DNA of 64,000 nt from Pararhizobium mangrovi (GTDB taxonomy: Bacteria > Pseudomonadota > Alphaproteobacteria > Rhizobiales > Rhizobiaceae). Positions 9,503 through 18,743 of this stretch are shown piece by piece. The stretch spans positions 108,175 through 172,174 of the forward strand of contig NZ_VHLH01000005.1 in NCBI RefSeq assembly GCF_006516965.1. The letters are read 5' to 3'. Every line of letters starts with the position of its first letter. Position 1 is the first letter of the stretch. Below the pieces are notes generated by a model. That model was not told the origin of the DNA, made no database searches, and saw nothing but the letters and a program-made list of their open reading frames with translations. The position numbers and the translations under genes were made by a program.

Positions 9503-10180
9503 TTAAGCGGGCTCCCGCCCGGAGGCTTCGCGCGCGTCGTCCTCGAAGGTGCGCGTCGCCGCCTCGGAGCGCTCGTCGCCGGCCATCTCGGCTGCGACGG
9601 ACGGCGAAAGCGTGAACGTGTCGAAGCCGCGCGCGAGAAGCGTGTCGACCTGCGCCGCGCCCCTGAGGCTTGCGACGAGGATGCGCGGGCCCTCGCCGCC
9701 CGCAATCGCGCGCATCGCATCGAGCGTGCCGTCGGCATCGAGGCCCGCCTCGGACATGCGCCCGTAATACGGTGCCACGTAGGAAAGCCCGAGGGCTGCC
9801 GCCGCGGCGCACTGGCGCGCCGTGTAACAGGCCGTCAGCGTCACCCGGCACTTGCCCTCGCGAAGCACGCGGGCGGCGGCGAAACCTCCCGACGTCGCCG
9901 GCACCTTGACGGTCACGATCGGCGAGAGCGCCGCGAGCGCACGTCCGGTTTCGACGAACCGTTCCCGCTCGCCACCCCATGCCTGAAGGTGCAGTTCGTG
10001 AAAACCGAGGCCGTCTGCTTCCTCGGCGAGGTGTCGCATGGTCTCGAGCGAACAGGTAAGCCCCGCCTTGCGCAGGATCGATGGATTGCACGTCGCGCCG
10101 TGAACCCATCCCTCGTCGGCGAAGCGCGCCCATTGCTTCACGTCCGCGCTGTCGATGAAGAAGCGAAGCGGGCGGCTCAT
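9503..10180 (-). CDS. Transaldolase / fructose-6-phosphate aldolase family protein
   Basis: The 225-residue protein has the compact form of the transaldolase family (FSA/TalC-like). Signatures are FIDSADVKQW, GATCNPSIL and VTVKVPAT, the last with the Schiff-base lysine at residue 92. It could act as a fructose-6-phosphate aldolase or as a small transaldolase. Its start overlaps the stop of the upstream sugar kinase by 4 bases (ATGA), so the two are probably translated together and may handle the same sugar phosphate. Compared with true transaldolases (over 300 residues) it is short, which favours the small class. Confidence 0.8.
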   Translation of the reverse strand: MSRPLRFFIDSADVKQWARFADEGWVHGATCNPSILRKAGLTCSLETMRHLAEEADGLGFHELHLQAWGGERERFVETGRALAALSPIVTVKVPATSGGFAAARVLREGKCRVTLTACYTARQCAAAAALGLSYVAPYYGRMSEAGLDADGTLDAMRAIAGGEGPRILVASLRGAAQVDTLLARGFDTFTLSPSVAAEMAGDERSEAATRTFEDDAREASGREPA

Positions 10181-11121
10181 CGGCCCTGCCCGTGCACGGC
10201 GATCTCGTCGAGACGCGGCAGATCCGCGCCGCGGCGCGAACAGGTGACGGCCGCCGCTGCGATCGAAAAGGCAAGGATCGCATCGAGATCGGCATCGGCG
10301 GCATTCTCGGCGGAGAGGTAGCCCGCCGAACCGAGCCAGTGCAGCATTGCTGCGGCGAAGGTGTCGCCGGCGCCGACGGTATCCACGACCTCGACCGGGC
10401 GTCCTTCGGCTTGCGCCGTTCGCCCGTTCGCGGAAAACGCCATCGCCCCCTTCGGGCCGCGGGTGACGAAGACGAGCGATGCGCCGCCCGATATGCGATC
10501 GGCCGCGAAGCTCTCCGCCGACATGCGGGGATAGAGCGCCGCGATGTCCTCGTCGCTCGCCTTGATGCAGTGCGCCGCCGCGGAGAAATTGCCGAACTGC
10601 TCGCGCCAGCGATCGAGATCGGGCTCGATGCTGGGGCGGATGTTCGGATCGTAGGAAACGAAGCGACCGCCCCGTTCGCGGCGTACCAGCGCCAGAAGGC
10701 TCGCGGCCGTCGGGTCGGTGACGGTCGAGTACGAGCCGACATGCACGCAGGTCACCTCGCGCGGCAGACTTTTCGGCAGTTCGGCGAGCGTCATCGACCG
10801 GTCGGCGGTCTCGGAAATGTAGAATCCGTAGTCGGCCGAGCCGTCCGCCCTCCGGCTCACCAGCGCGAGCGTGCTGTTGCGCGTGGTCGGAACGAGCAGA
10901 TTGCTGGAAACCCCGTTTTCCTTCAGGAATTCGGCGATGCGCTGGCCGAAGGTGTCGGAGGAATTCTTGGCGAGGTAGCCGGTCTGATTGCCGAGGCGCG
11001 CGAGCCCCACCGCGACGTTCAGCGGCGAGCCGCCGACATGGCCTTCCAGCGCGATCCGCCCCTTGGTTTCCGGCGGCAGCGCGAAGAGATCGAACAACGC
11101 GTCTCCACAGCTGACGAACAC
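10177..11121 (-). CDS. PfkB-family carbohydrate kinase (fructokinase-like)
   Basis: This 314-residue enzyme is a ribokinase/PfkB-family sugar kinase. The N-terminal family signature is GGSPLNVAVGLARLGNQTG and the C-terminal one DTVGAGDTFAAAMLHW, whose second aspartate is the catalytic base. Resemblance is closest to fructokinases, but substrate cannot be fixed by eye. It overlaps the downstream transaldolase-family gene by 4 bases. The pair may form a small fructose or ketose salvage unit; no transporter adjoins it. Confidence 0.85.
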   Translation of the reverse strand: MFVSCGDALFDLFALPPETKGRIALEGHVGGSPLNVAVGLARLGNQTGYLAKNSSDTFGQRIAEFLKENGVSSNLLVPTTRNSTLALVSRRADGSADYGFYISETADRSMTLAELPKSLPREVTCVHVGSYSTVTDPTAASLLALVRRERGGRFVSYDPNIRPSIEPDLDRWREQFGNFSAAAHCIKASDEDIAALYPRMSAESFAADRISGGASLVFVTRGPKGAMAFSANGRTAQAEGRPVEVVDTVGAGDTFAAAMLHWLGSAGYLSAENAADADLDAILAFSIAAAAVTCSRRGADLPRLDEIAVHGQGR

Positions 11122-11254
11122 GGCATGCCTCCCGCTCGAACTACAACTTCACACCTCGCATCGGGCTCTAGAACATTTCGCCGTGCCACGGAAGCGGCGC
11201 CGTCGAAAGAACGGCGCTGGCAACACGGCATCCCGGCGACGGACCGTTCCCGCC

Positions 11255-12382
11255 TCAGCGATCGACGATGATGGTCTTCGCCACGGCGATGCCGAAACCG
11301 GCGAGGCCCACATAGGTTCGCTCACCGGTGGCGATCTCGGCGATCGAGCGGATGCGCAGATCGCGCAGGATCTGCGCCCCGACGCCCACCTCGCGCCAGC
11401 GGCGGCGGCGTACGAGCGCGCTCTGGTGATGCTCGTCCTCTCCGCCCTCGCCCGTCGAGCCCGGCTCGTCGAACTCGTCGGCGCTCGCCGTTCGCAGGAG
11501 CATCAGCACGCCCGCGCCGGCTTCGGCGATCGGCTTGATCGCGTTCTGCGCCCAGGAGCGCGCCGAGCCGAGCGTGCCGAAATAGTCCTCGACCGGCTGC
11601 TCGCGGTGAATGCGCACCGGTACGTTCTCCCGATCCGCCACGTCGCCGAAGACGGCGACGACGTGCTGGATCGCGTCGAAGGGCGTTTCGTAGATGCGGA
11701 TCGTGCAGGGGTGGCCCGCGACCGTGCTCGCCATCTCGCGCGCGCAGGTCACGAAGGATTCGCGCCGCACCCGATACGAGATCAGGTCCTCGATCGAGAT
11801 GATCGGCAGGCCGTGCTCGCGCGCGAAGACCTTCAGTTCGGCGAGCCGTTTCACCGTCCCGTCGTCGTTGACGATCTCCGCCAGCACGCCGATCGGCTCA
11901 AGGCCCGCAAGCGAGGCAAGATCGGTGCCGGCCTCGGTGTGGCCGGAGCGCACGAGCACGCCGCCCTCGCGCGAGATCAACGGGAAGATGTGGCCCGGCC
12001 GGATGAAGTCGTCGCCGCCGCAATTGTCGTTGGCGAGCGCGCGGGCGGTGGCGGCGCGCTCGTTGGCGGCGATCCCCGTCGTCATGCCGACCTTGTAGTC
12101 GACCGAAATGGTGAAGGCCGTGCGCATCGGGTCGATGTTGTTGGCGACCATCGGCGGCAGGTTGAGCGTGTGCGCGCGCTTCGCCGTCAGCGGCACGCAG
12201 ATGATGCCGCTCGTATGGCGGATCATGAAGGCCATGTTTTCCGGCGTCGCCTTGGCGGCCGACATGATGAGGTCGCCTTCGTTCTCGCGATCGAGATCGT
12301 CGACGACGACGACGAGCTCGCCGCGCGCGATCGCCGCGACGGCATCCTCGATCGCATCGAGCTGTGGCTCGGTCTCGTCCAT
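11255..12382 (-). CDS. ribB: 3,4-dihydroxy-2-butanone-4-phosphate synthase with degenerate GTP cyclohydrolase II-like domain
   Basis: This 375-residue protein has an intact RibB domain at residues 1-205, with the signature VDDLDRENEGDLIMSA and the later GHTEAGTDLASLAG. This domain turns ribulose 5-phosphate into the four-carbon riboflavin precursor. The C-terminal half (about 215-375) resembles GTP cyclohydrolase II in outline, but the zinc-binding HSEC...RCDCG region reads HREQPVEDYFGTLGS and has no cysteines there, so cyclohydrolase activity is not expected. RibBA proteins with a decayed second domain occur in alphaproteobacteria. Start is ATG 12382 with GAAAGG upstream; a TTG 21 bases earlier is less likely. 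I saw no FMN riboswitch upstream. Confidence 0.9.
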   Translation of the reverse strand: MDETEPQLDAIEDAVAAIARGELVVVVDDLDRENEGDLIMSAAKATPENMAFMIRHTSGIICVPLTAKRAHTLNLPPMVANNIDPMRTAFTISVDYKVGMTTGIAANERAATARALANDNCGGDDFIRPGHIFPLISREGGVLVRSGHTEAGTDLASLAGLEPIGVLAEIVNDDGTVKRLAELKVFAREHGLPIISIEDLISYRVRRESFVTCAREMASTVAGHPCTIRIYETPFDAIQHVVAVFGDVADRENVPVRIHREQPVEDYFGTLGSARSWAQNAIKPIAEAGAGVLMLLRTASADEFDEPGSTGEGGEDEHHQSALVRRRRWREVGVGAQILRDLRIRSIAEIATGERTYVGLAGFGIAVAKTIIVDR

Positions 12383-12657
12383 GGTTAGCGCCTTTCTCGT
12401 CAAACGGCCTGCGGCCTCCGCCTTTTAAGAGGCGAACGGGCAAAAGAAAAGCGCTCCGCTTGCGGTTCGCCCGATGGCGGACGTCGAGCGGCGGCGGCCA
12501 TCATATCGGCATTTTGTCTTGATCATGAACGTGATACAGTGGATACGATCATCTTGGCGGGACACGAATTGGCATCGCCGGAAGGCGTCTTCCGGTACCG
12601 GCGATGGTGAATCGAGAGAAAATCAGTCTGTTGAACCACCCGATGCGATCCGGTGCC

Positions 12658-13233
12658 ATGAAGGCCACGCATGCCCGCCACGACGTGCGTCGGCGTCTGC
12701 GTGCGCAAACGCGTGCCGAGCACGACGCGGTGGATGCGGCATTCGCCGTCTCGCCGCATTGGGATGACACGGCCTACCGCACCTTCCTGCGCAAGCATGC
12801 GCGGATCGTCCTGCCCGCCGAAGCCTATCTCGCCCGCCATCCGGACTTCGCCGATATTCCGAACGCTTCGGCGCGCCTGCGCGCGGAAGGCCTCGCCGCC
12901 GACCTCGCCGATCTTCGAAGCGGCGTGCCGCAGCCGATGCGCCTGCAGTTGCCGGAGGGGCGCGGCGGCCTGCTCGGTGTCGCCTACGTCATGGAAGGTT
13001 CGCGGCTCGGCGGCCGACTGATCGCCCGGCAACTGGCGGCGGCGTCGCCCCACCTGCCCTTTCGCTTCCTCGATCACGGCGACGCGCTCGCCGACTGGGC
13101 GAGCTTCCTCGCCTGGATCGACGCCGGCGAATGGTCCGACGAAGAGGTCGACACCGCGATCGATGCCGCTCGCGACATCTTTTCCATCTACGCGCATCTC
13201 GGCGGCGCCGAGGAAAAGGCAGGCGCCGCATGA
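12658..13233 (+). CDS. bphO: Biliverdin-producing heme oxygenase (BphO-like)
   Basis: The 191-residue protein looks like a bacterial heme oxygenase: the proximal histidine is in RAEHDAVDAAF near the N-terminus, and the distal helix carries LLGVAYVMEGSRLGGRLIARQL. It would open heme to biliverdin, the chromophore used by the product of the next gene. Its stop overlaps the start of the phytochrome gene (ATGA, 13230-13233), so the two are translationally coupled. The start is uncertain: in-frame starts exist at 12604 and 12643, but codon use before 12658 does not look coding and no start has a strong ribosome site. Confidence 0.85.
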   Translation: MKATHARHDVRRRLRAQTRAEHDAVDAAFAVSPHWDDTAYRTFLRKHARIVLPAEAYLARHPDFADIPNASARLRAEGLAADLADLRSGVPQPMRLQLPEGRGGLLGVAYVMEGSRLGGRLIARQLAAASPHLPFRFLDHGDALADWASFLAWIDAGEWSDEEVDTAIDAARDIFSIYAHLGGAEEKAGAA

Positions 13234-15773
13234 CCTATGTCACGCTCGAAAACTGCGATCGCGAACCGATCCATCTCCTCGGCCGCGTCCAGTCCTTCGG
13301 TTTTCTCATCGGCTTCGATCAGGAATGGCGGGTCTCGCATATCTCCGAGAACGCCCGCACCTTCCTGCCCAGCCTCGACGAGAGTGCGCTCGGCCAGGAA
13401 GCGCGCGTGCTTCTTACGCCCGAGATCGTCCATACGATCCGCAACCGGCTGCAATACCAGCGCCCCGACAGCGGGCCCGAGGTGATCGGCGATCTCGCGC
13501 TGCCCGGCGCGACGCAGCGCTTCGACGCCGCGGTCCACCGTTCGGGCGACACGGTCGTGCTCGAATGCGAGCCGGCGATGGATCCGTTCTCCGAGACGGA
13601 ACTGAGCGCCGTTCGCAACGCCGCCGCCCGCTTTGCCAACGCGACCGGCATGAAGCGGCTGATGAACGACGCCGTGCGCCTCGTGCGCATGACGACCGGC
13701 CACGACCGCGTCATGTTCTATCGCTTCCTGCCGGACGACAGCGGCGAAGTGGTCGCCGAAGCGCGCGGGACGGACCTCGAGGCCTTTCTCGGCCTGCGCT
13801 ATCCGGCTTCCGACATTCCGAGCCAGGCACGCCGGCTCTACGCCAAGAATCCGATCCGCATCATCGCCGACGTCCACGACGAAGGCGCGACGATCGAGGC
13901 CGCCTCGAACGTCGCCGACCCGGTCGTCGACCTTTCGTCGAGCGTCATCCGCTCCGTCTCGCCGATCCATCTGGAATATCTGCGCAACATGGGCGTGACC
14001 GCCTCGATGTCGATCTCCATCGTCATCGACGGCAAGCTGTGGGGCCTCATTGCCTGCCACCACTATTCCGGCCCCTACATGCCGCCGCTCAGCCGGCGCA
14101 ACGCGTCGGTCCTGCTCGGCCAGATGCTTTCGCTCGCGCTGCAACGGCGCCTGAGCAAGGACGAGCAGATCCACGACGAGGCCGTGCGCCGCGTTTCCAA
14201 CGAGATCTCGCGGGCGGTGACGAACCATGTTCCCACCCGAGAAGCGCTCTATTCCTGTGGCGAAGAGTTCGAGCAGATCCTGAGAGCCGACGGCTTCGCC
14301 TTCCTTTACGAGGGCGTCGTCACCCGCCACGGCAGCACGCCTTCGTCCGACAACGTCTCGGCGCTCGCGAAGGCGGTCAATACCGGCTCGGACAACGACA
14401 TCGTCGCGACATCCGAGATCGGCACGCTTTTCGGGTCGATCGACTGGACGAAGGAATCGACGGCCGGCGCCGTCATCATTCCGATCTCGCGGACGCCGCG
14501 CGATTACCTCATCTTCTTCCGCGACGAGGTTCGCCAGCAGGTCGTGTGGGGCGGCAACCCGGACAAGCCGATCGAATACGGGCCGAACGGCGCGCGCCTC
14601 AGCCCCCGCAAGAGCTTCGAGGCCTGGCAGACGACCGTCGCCGGCAAGAGCGAAGACTGGCTCCCCGCCGATCTGCGCGCGGCGAGCCACCTGCGCATCA
14701 CCCTTCTCGAGGTCGTGCTGCGTCTTGCGGAAGAAGCCGCGCTCGAACGGCGGCGGGCTGCAGAAACGCAGGAACTCCTCATCGCCGAACTCAACCACCG
14801 CGTCCGCAACATTCTCGGTCTCGTGCGCGGTCTGGTCTCGCAGTCGCGCGACCCGTCGCTGACGATCGAACAGTTCGCCGCGATCATCGACAGCCGTCTG
14901 CATGCCCTGGCGCGCGCGCACAACCAGATCACCAAGACCAACTGGTCGAATTCCTCGCTGAGCGGCCTCATCGCCGCCGAGGCTGAATCCTATCTGCTCG
15001 ACCGGCGCTCGTGGCTAACGGTCGGCGGCGACGACGTGCTTTTGACACCGACCGCGTATTCGACCGTCGCGCTCGTCATGCACGAGATGGTCACCAACGC
15101 CGCCAAGTACGGCGCGCTGACGGACGAACGCGGCCGGGCGAAGGTGATGCTGACGCTCAAGGACGGCGGCGTCGCGATCGACTGGACGGAAAGCGGCGGC
15201 CCGCCGGTCAAGGCACCGACGCGACGCGGTTTCGGCTCGACGATCATCGAGCGCTCGGTGCCCTTCGAACTGCAGGGCGAGGCCGACATCCGCTACGATC
15301 TCGAAGGCGTATCGGCGCGCTTCTGGATCCCCAATCGACACTTCACCGTCGCGGAAAAGACGGCCGCCGGCAAAACCGAGAATCCCGCCTCGCCCGACGA
15401 GGCCGGTGCATCGCCGGCGACGCACGCCGTTCCGCAGCGCGTGCTGATCGCCGAGGACAACATGCTGATCGCCATGGAAGCCGAGGACATGGTCCGCGAC
15501 CTCGGCGCCACCGAGGTCGTAATCGTTCCCTCCGTCGCCGGCGCCATGCAGGAGATCGAGCAGCGCGAGTTCGACTTCGCCCTTCTCGATGTCAATCTCG
15601 GCGACGAGACGAGCTTCGTGATCGCCGAAACGCTGATGTCCCGCGGCGTACGGATCGGCTTTGCGAGCGGCTACGGCGACGATGCCCGCACCCCCGCCAC
15701 CCTCGTCGACGTCCCCCGCATCTCGAAGCCCTACTCAAACGACGCGATCCGCGAACTCCTGCTCGGCAAGTAG
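13230..15773 (+). CDS. bphP: Bacteriophytochrome HWE-family histidine kinase with fused response-regulator domain
   Basis: An 847-residue red/far-red photoreceptor. Domains in order: PAS (about 10-115), GAF (about 140-305), PHY (about 320-490), HWE-type kinase (about 510-705) and a C-terminal receiver (about 735-847). The biliverdin-attaching cysteine is residue 9 in ENCDREPIH; the chromophore pocket has PASDIP at 192-197 and the PHY tongue has PRKSF at 459-463. The kinase phospho-accepting histidine is H523 (ELNHRVRN), the N box is HEMVTNAAKYG and the W-x-E motif is DWTES (651-655). The receiver has LLDVNLG with D787 and the conserved lysine K833. No output or DNA-binding domain is present, so the signal must pass to another protein. 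Confidence 0.95.
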   Translation: MTYVTLENCDREPIHLLGRVQSFGFLIGFDQEWRVSHISENARTFLPSLDESALGQEARVLLTPEIVHTIRNRLQYQRPDSGPEVIGDLALPGATQRFDAAVHRSGDTVVLECEPAMDPFSETELSAVRNAAARFANATGMKRLMNDAVRLVRMTTGHDRVMFYRFLPDDSGEVVAEARGTDLEAFLGLRYPASDIPSQARRLYAKNPIRIIADVHDEGATIEAASNVADPVVDLSSSVIRSVSPIHLEYLRNMGVTASMSISIVIDGKLWGLIACHHYSGPYMPPLSRRNASVLLGQMLSLALQRRLSKDEQIHDEAVRRVSNEISRAVTNHVPTREALYSCGEEFEQILRADGFAFLYEGVVTRHGSTPSSDNVSALAKAVNTGSDNDIVATSEIGTLFGSIDWTKESTAGAVIIPISRTPRDYLIFFRDEVRQQVVWGGNPDKPIEYGPNGARLSPRKSFEAWQTTVAGKSEDWLPADLRAASHLRITLLEVVLRLAEEAALERRRAAETQELLIAELNHRVRNILGLVRGLVSQSRDPSLTIEQFAAIIDSRLHALARAHNQITKTNWSNSSLSGLIAAEAESYLLDRRSWLTVGGDDVLLTPTAYSTVALVMHEMVTNAAKYGALTDERGRAKVMLTLKDGGVAIDWTESGGPPVKAPTRRGFGSTIIERSVPFELQGEADIRYDLEGVSARFWIPNRHFTVAEKTAAGKTENPASPDEAGASPATHAVPQRVLIAEDNMLIAMEAEDMVRDLGATEVVIVPSVAGAMQEIEQREFDFALLDVNLGDETSFVIAETLMSRGVRIGFASGYGDDARTPATLVDVPRISKPYSNDAIRELLLGK

Positions 15774-15795
15774 GGTTCGGCGGCGAATAGTCGTC

Positions 15796-16551
15796 TCAGC
15801 CGGCCTCTTCCTTCGGGGCCATGCGGCGGGCGGCCAGTCTTTCGAGGCCCGAAAGGGCGTCGTAGATCAGCACGGCCAGCGCGCCGACGATCAGGCCGCC
15901 CTGCAGGACGAAGGCGATGTTGTTGGACAGCAGGCCGGCGATGATCACTTCGCCGAGCGTCTTGGCGGCGACCGTGGAGCCGATGGTGGCGGTCGCGAGC
16001 CCGATGACGACCGAAAGCCGGATACCGGCAAGGATGACCGGGAACGCAAGCGGCAGCTCGACGCGAAGCAGCCGCTGGAAATTGGTCATGCCGCTGCCGC
16101 GGGCGGCCTCCATGACGGCGTTGGGCAACGTCGTCAGCGCCGTGAGCGCGTTTTCGAAGATCGGCAGCAAGCCGTAGAGGAAGAGCGCGATCAGTGTCGG
16201 CTTCTGGCCGAATCCGACCGCCGGCACGGCGAGCGCGAGCACCGCAACCGGCGGAAAGGTCTGGCCGACATTCACCAGGCTGCGCGAAAGCGGCAGGAAT
16301 TCGCGACCCGATGGACGCGTCACCAGGATCGCCAGCCCCACAGCGACGATCGTCGCGGCGACCGTCGCCGTCAGGACGACGCGCAGATGCAGGAGCGTAA
16401 GCGTCAGCAGGCTGCCCTGATTGTAGATCGGCGGGGCATTGTTTTCCGTCAACGGCTTGAAGACCGGCGCGAAGACGTTCGGCTCGGTAATGAAGACGAT
16501 CAGGAGAACGAGCACGGCAAGCCGGATCGCCAGCGGCAGGAAGCGCTTCAT
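15796..16551 (-). CDS. Osmoprotectant ABC transporter permease (YehW-like)
   Basis: This 251-residue inner-membrane protein has about six membrane segments and the binding-protein-dependent transport motif EAARGSGMTNFQRLLRVELP that docks on the ATPase. It is the last gene of a four-gene operon whose order (binding protein, large permease, ATPase, small permease) matches osmF-yehYXW of E. coli. Its start overlaps the ATPase stop (ATGA at 16548-16551). Length agrees with YehW. Substrate is probably a betaine-type compound. Confidence 0.88.
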   Translation of the reverse strand: MKRFLPLAIRLAVLVLLIVFITEPNVFAPVFKPLTENNAPPIYNQGSLLTLTLLHLRVVLTATVAATIVAVGLAILVTRPSGREFLPLSRSLVNVGQTFPPVAVLALAVPAVGFGQKPTLIALFLYGLLPIFENALTALTTLPNAVMEAARGSGMTNFQRLLRVELPLAFPVILAGIRLSVVIGLATATIGSTVAAKTLGEVIIAGLLSNNIAFVLQGGLIVGALAVLIYDALSGLERLAARRMAPKEEAG

Positions 16552-17489
16552 GCCGCCGGCCGTGCCGCCTGCTCGAGCAGGGCTTCGCGGGTCACGCGCC
16601 CGAGCGGTGCACCGGCGGCGTCGACGACGGGAAGGGCGTTGCGGCCCGACCACAGGAGTTCGGCGAGCGCATCCCGGCGTGTGGCGCTGACGGGAAGCGG
16701 TTCGCCCTCGGCGGCACCGTCTTCGACCACGGCTTCGAGCGCGCTCAGCGAGAGATAGCGGAAGGGCCGGTCCGCCGAACCGATCAGCGTCTCGACGAAG
16801 TCCGTCGCCGGATTGGCGAGGATCTCGGCGGGCTCGGCGTATTGCAGGAGCTTGCCCCCGTCCATGACCGCGATGCGGTCGCCGAGATGGATCGCCTCCT
16901 CCATGTCGTGGGTGACGAGCACGATCGTCGTGCCGAAGCGCTGCTGGATCGTCATCAGGTCGTCCTGCGCCTTGGCGCGGATGACCGGGTCGAGCGCGCC
17001 GAAGGGTTCGTCCATCAAAAGGATGTTCGGCTCGGCGGCAAGCGCGCGCGCCACGCCGACGCGCTGTTGCTGACCGCCGGAAAGCTCGTGCGGATAGCGA
17101 TCGCGGAAGGCCTGCGGGTCGAGCTGGTAGAGTTCGAGCAGTTCGTCGACCTTGGCGTCGATGCGCGCCTTGTCCCAGCCCGAAAGCACAGGCACCGTGG
17201 CGATGTTCTGCGCGACGGTACGGTGCGGAAAGAGGCCGTGACCCTGGATCGCGTAGCCGATGCCGCGCCTCAGTTCGTGAGCCGGCATCTCCCGCGTGTC
17301 CTTGCCGTCGATGCGGATCACGCCCTCGCTCGGTTCGACGAGGCGGTTGATCATACGCAGCAGCGTCGTCTTGCCCGAACCCGAGGTGCCGACAATGGCA
17401 GCGATCGTGTGCGGATCGACGGTCATCGAAACGGCGTCGACGACCGGCGTACCGGCATAGCGCTTGGTCAGCGATTCGATCTCGATCAT
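16548..17489 (-). CDS. Osmoprotectant ABC transporter ATP-binding protein with CBS segment (YehX-like)
   Basis: This 313-residue protein is an importer ATPase: Walker A GTSGSGKTT, Q-loop YAIQGHGLFP, signature LSGGQQQRVG, Walker B ILLMDEP and switch histidine in VTHDMEEA. The C-terminal part (about 245-313) resembles the CBS region that senses ionic strength in osmoprotectant importers. The start is ATG 17489 with GAAGGAG upstream, overlapping the stop of the preceding permease gene. Overlaps on both sides show tight translational coupling inside the operon. Confidence 0.9.
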   Translation of the reverse strand: MIEIESLTKRYAGTPVVDAVSMTVDPHTIAAIVGTSGSGKTTLLRMINRLVEPSEGVIRIDGKDTREMPAHELRRGIGYAIQGHGLFPHRTVAQNIATVPVLSGWDKARIDAKVDELLELYQLDPQAFRDRYPHELSGGQQQRVGVARALAAEPNILLMDEPFGALDPVIRAKAQDDLMTIQQRFGTTIVLVTHDMEEAIHLGDRIAVMDGGKLLQYAEPAEILANPATDFVETLIGSADRPFRYLSLSALEAVVEDGAAEGEPLPVSATRRDALAELLWSGRNALPVVDAAGAPLGRVTREALLEQAARPAA

Positions 17490-18706
17490 GCGGACGCTCC
17501 TTCGCGGCCCGTGCGATTGGAAAGTTCGATCAGAGCGTCGAGGACGATCGCCGCCGCGAAGGCGAGCGCGACCGTCGGCACGGCGCCGAGCAGGACGAGA
17601 TCCATCGCGGTCTGGCCGATGCCCTGGAAGACGAAGACGCCGAAACCGCCGCCGCCGATGAGTGCTGCGATGGTGGCAAGGCCGATGTTCTGCACCAGCA
17701 CGATGCGGATGCCGGTCAGGATCACCGGGAAGGCGAGCGGGAACTCCACGCGCATCAGCCGCTGGCCGTCGGTCATACCCATGCCGCGCGCCGCGTCGTT
17801 GGCCGCGCGCGGTACACCGGCAAGCCCGACCACGGTGTTGGCGACGACCGGCAGCAACGAATAGGCAAAGAGCGCGACGAAGGCCGGCGCCGTGCCGATG
17901 CCGCTGACGCCGATCGCCGCTGCGCCCGGCACGTTCGCCGCGACCCAGCCGAGCGGCGCGATCAGGATGCCGAAGAGCGCGATCGAGGGAATGGTCTGCA
18001 GGATGTTGAGCACGTTGAGAACGGAGGCTCGCACGGGCGGAACGCGGTGGCAAAGGATGCCGAGCGGCACGCCGGCCACGACGGCTGCGGCGAGCGAGCC
18101 GAAGGCGAGCAGCACGTGCTGACCGGCCTGCTGCCAGAAGGTATCGGCCCGTCCCGCATATTCCTTCATGATCGAGAGCTGGTCCCAGCTTCCCGAGGCG
18201 ATGACGAGCGCCAGCGCGCAGGCGGAAAGGACGAGGACGCCGATGCGTGCGAGCGGCGGCAGGCGGAGCCGCGTCAACGAATCCGCCGTCAGGATGGCGA
18301 AATCGAAGACGAGCAGCCAGAAGCCCCAGGCCGGCGAGATGCGCGCGTAGCTGTTGCCCTCCGGCGTCAGATAGGCGGCCGCGTAGCCGACGAGAAGCGC
18401 GAGCGCGAGCACGGCCGCAAGGCTTGCCGCGAGGCGAAGCATGGCATGCGTGCGCAGGAGCGCGACGAGTGCGGCAAGCGCGACGACGACGAAGAGCAGC
18501 ACGGCCGCCCAGACCGGCAGGGCCGTCGCGATGGAACGTGCCTCGCCGAGCACGATCCGGTTTTCCCGGAACGTGACAAACGGCCCGACAAGCGCGCCGA
18601 TCGCCGCGAGGAGTGCGACGACGACGCCGAGCTTGTCGACCCGTGAGGCGAACCAGGATTGCCGGGCCGTCACCTGCGGCCCGGCATCAGCATCGATCGT
18701 CGCCAT
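17486..18706 (-). CDS. Osmoprotectant ABC transporter permease, long form (YehY-like)
   Basis: The 406-residue membrane protein has an extra N-terminal set of hydrophobic segments (about residues 25-185) before the standard permease domain, which carries the docking motif DAARGMGMTDGQRLMRVEFP. This long form is what distinguishes YehY from the short partner YehW, and both are present here. It lies 37 bases downstream of the binding-protein gene and overlaps the ATPase gene by 4 bases. Confidence 0.88.
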   Translation of the reverse strand: MATIDADAGPQVTARQSWFASRVDKLGVVVALLAAIGALVGPFVTFRENRIVLGEARSIATALPVWAAVLLFVVVALAALVALLRTHAMLRLAASLAAVLALALLVGYAAAYLTPEGNSYARISPAWGFWLLVFDFAILTADSLTRLRLPPLARIGVLVLSACALALVIASGSWDQLSIMKEYAGRADTFWQQAGQHVLLAFGSLAAAVVAGVPLGILCHRVPPVRASVLNVLNILQTIPSIALFGILIAPLGWVAANVPGAAAIGVSGIGTAPAFVALFAYSLLPVVANTVVGLAGVPRAANDAARGMGMTDGQRLMRVEFPLAFPVILTGIRIVLVQNIGLATIAALIGGGGFGVFVFQGIGQTAMDLVLLGAVPTVALAFAAAIVLDALIELSNRTGREGASA

Positions 18707-18743
18707 GCCCTTCAGTGCCTCGCGGCGACCAACGGTGGCCGCC

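Noticed and set aside
12383..12603. FMN riboswitch upstream of ribB
   Set aside because: None of the conserved RFN blocks could be found on the minus strand of this gap.
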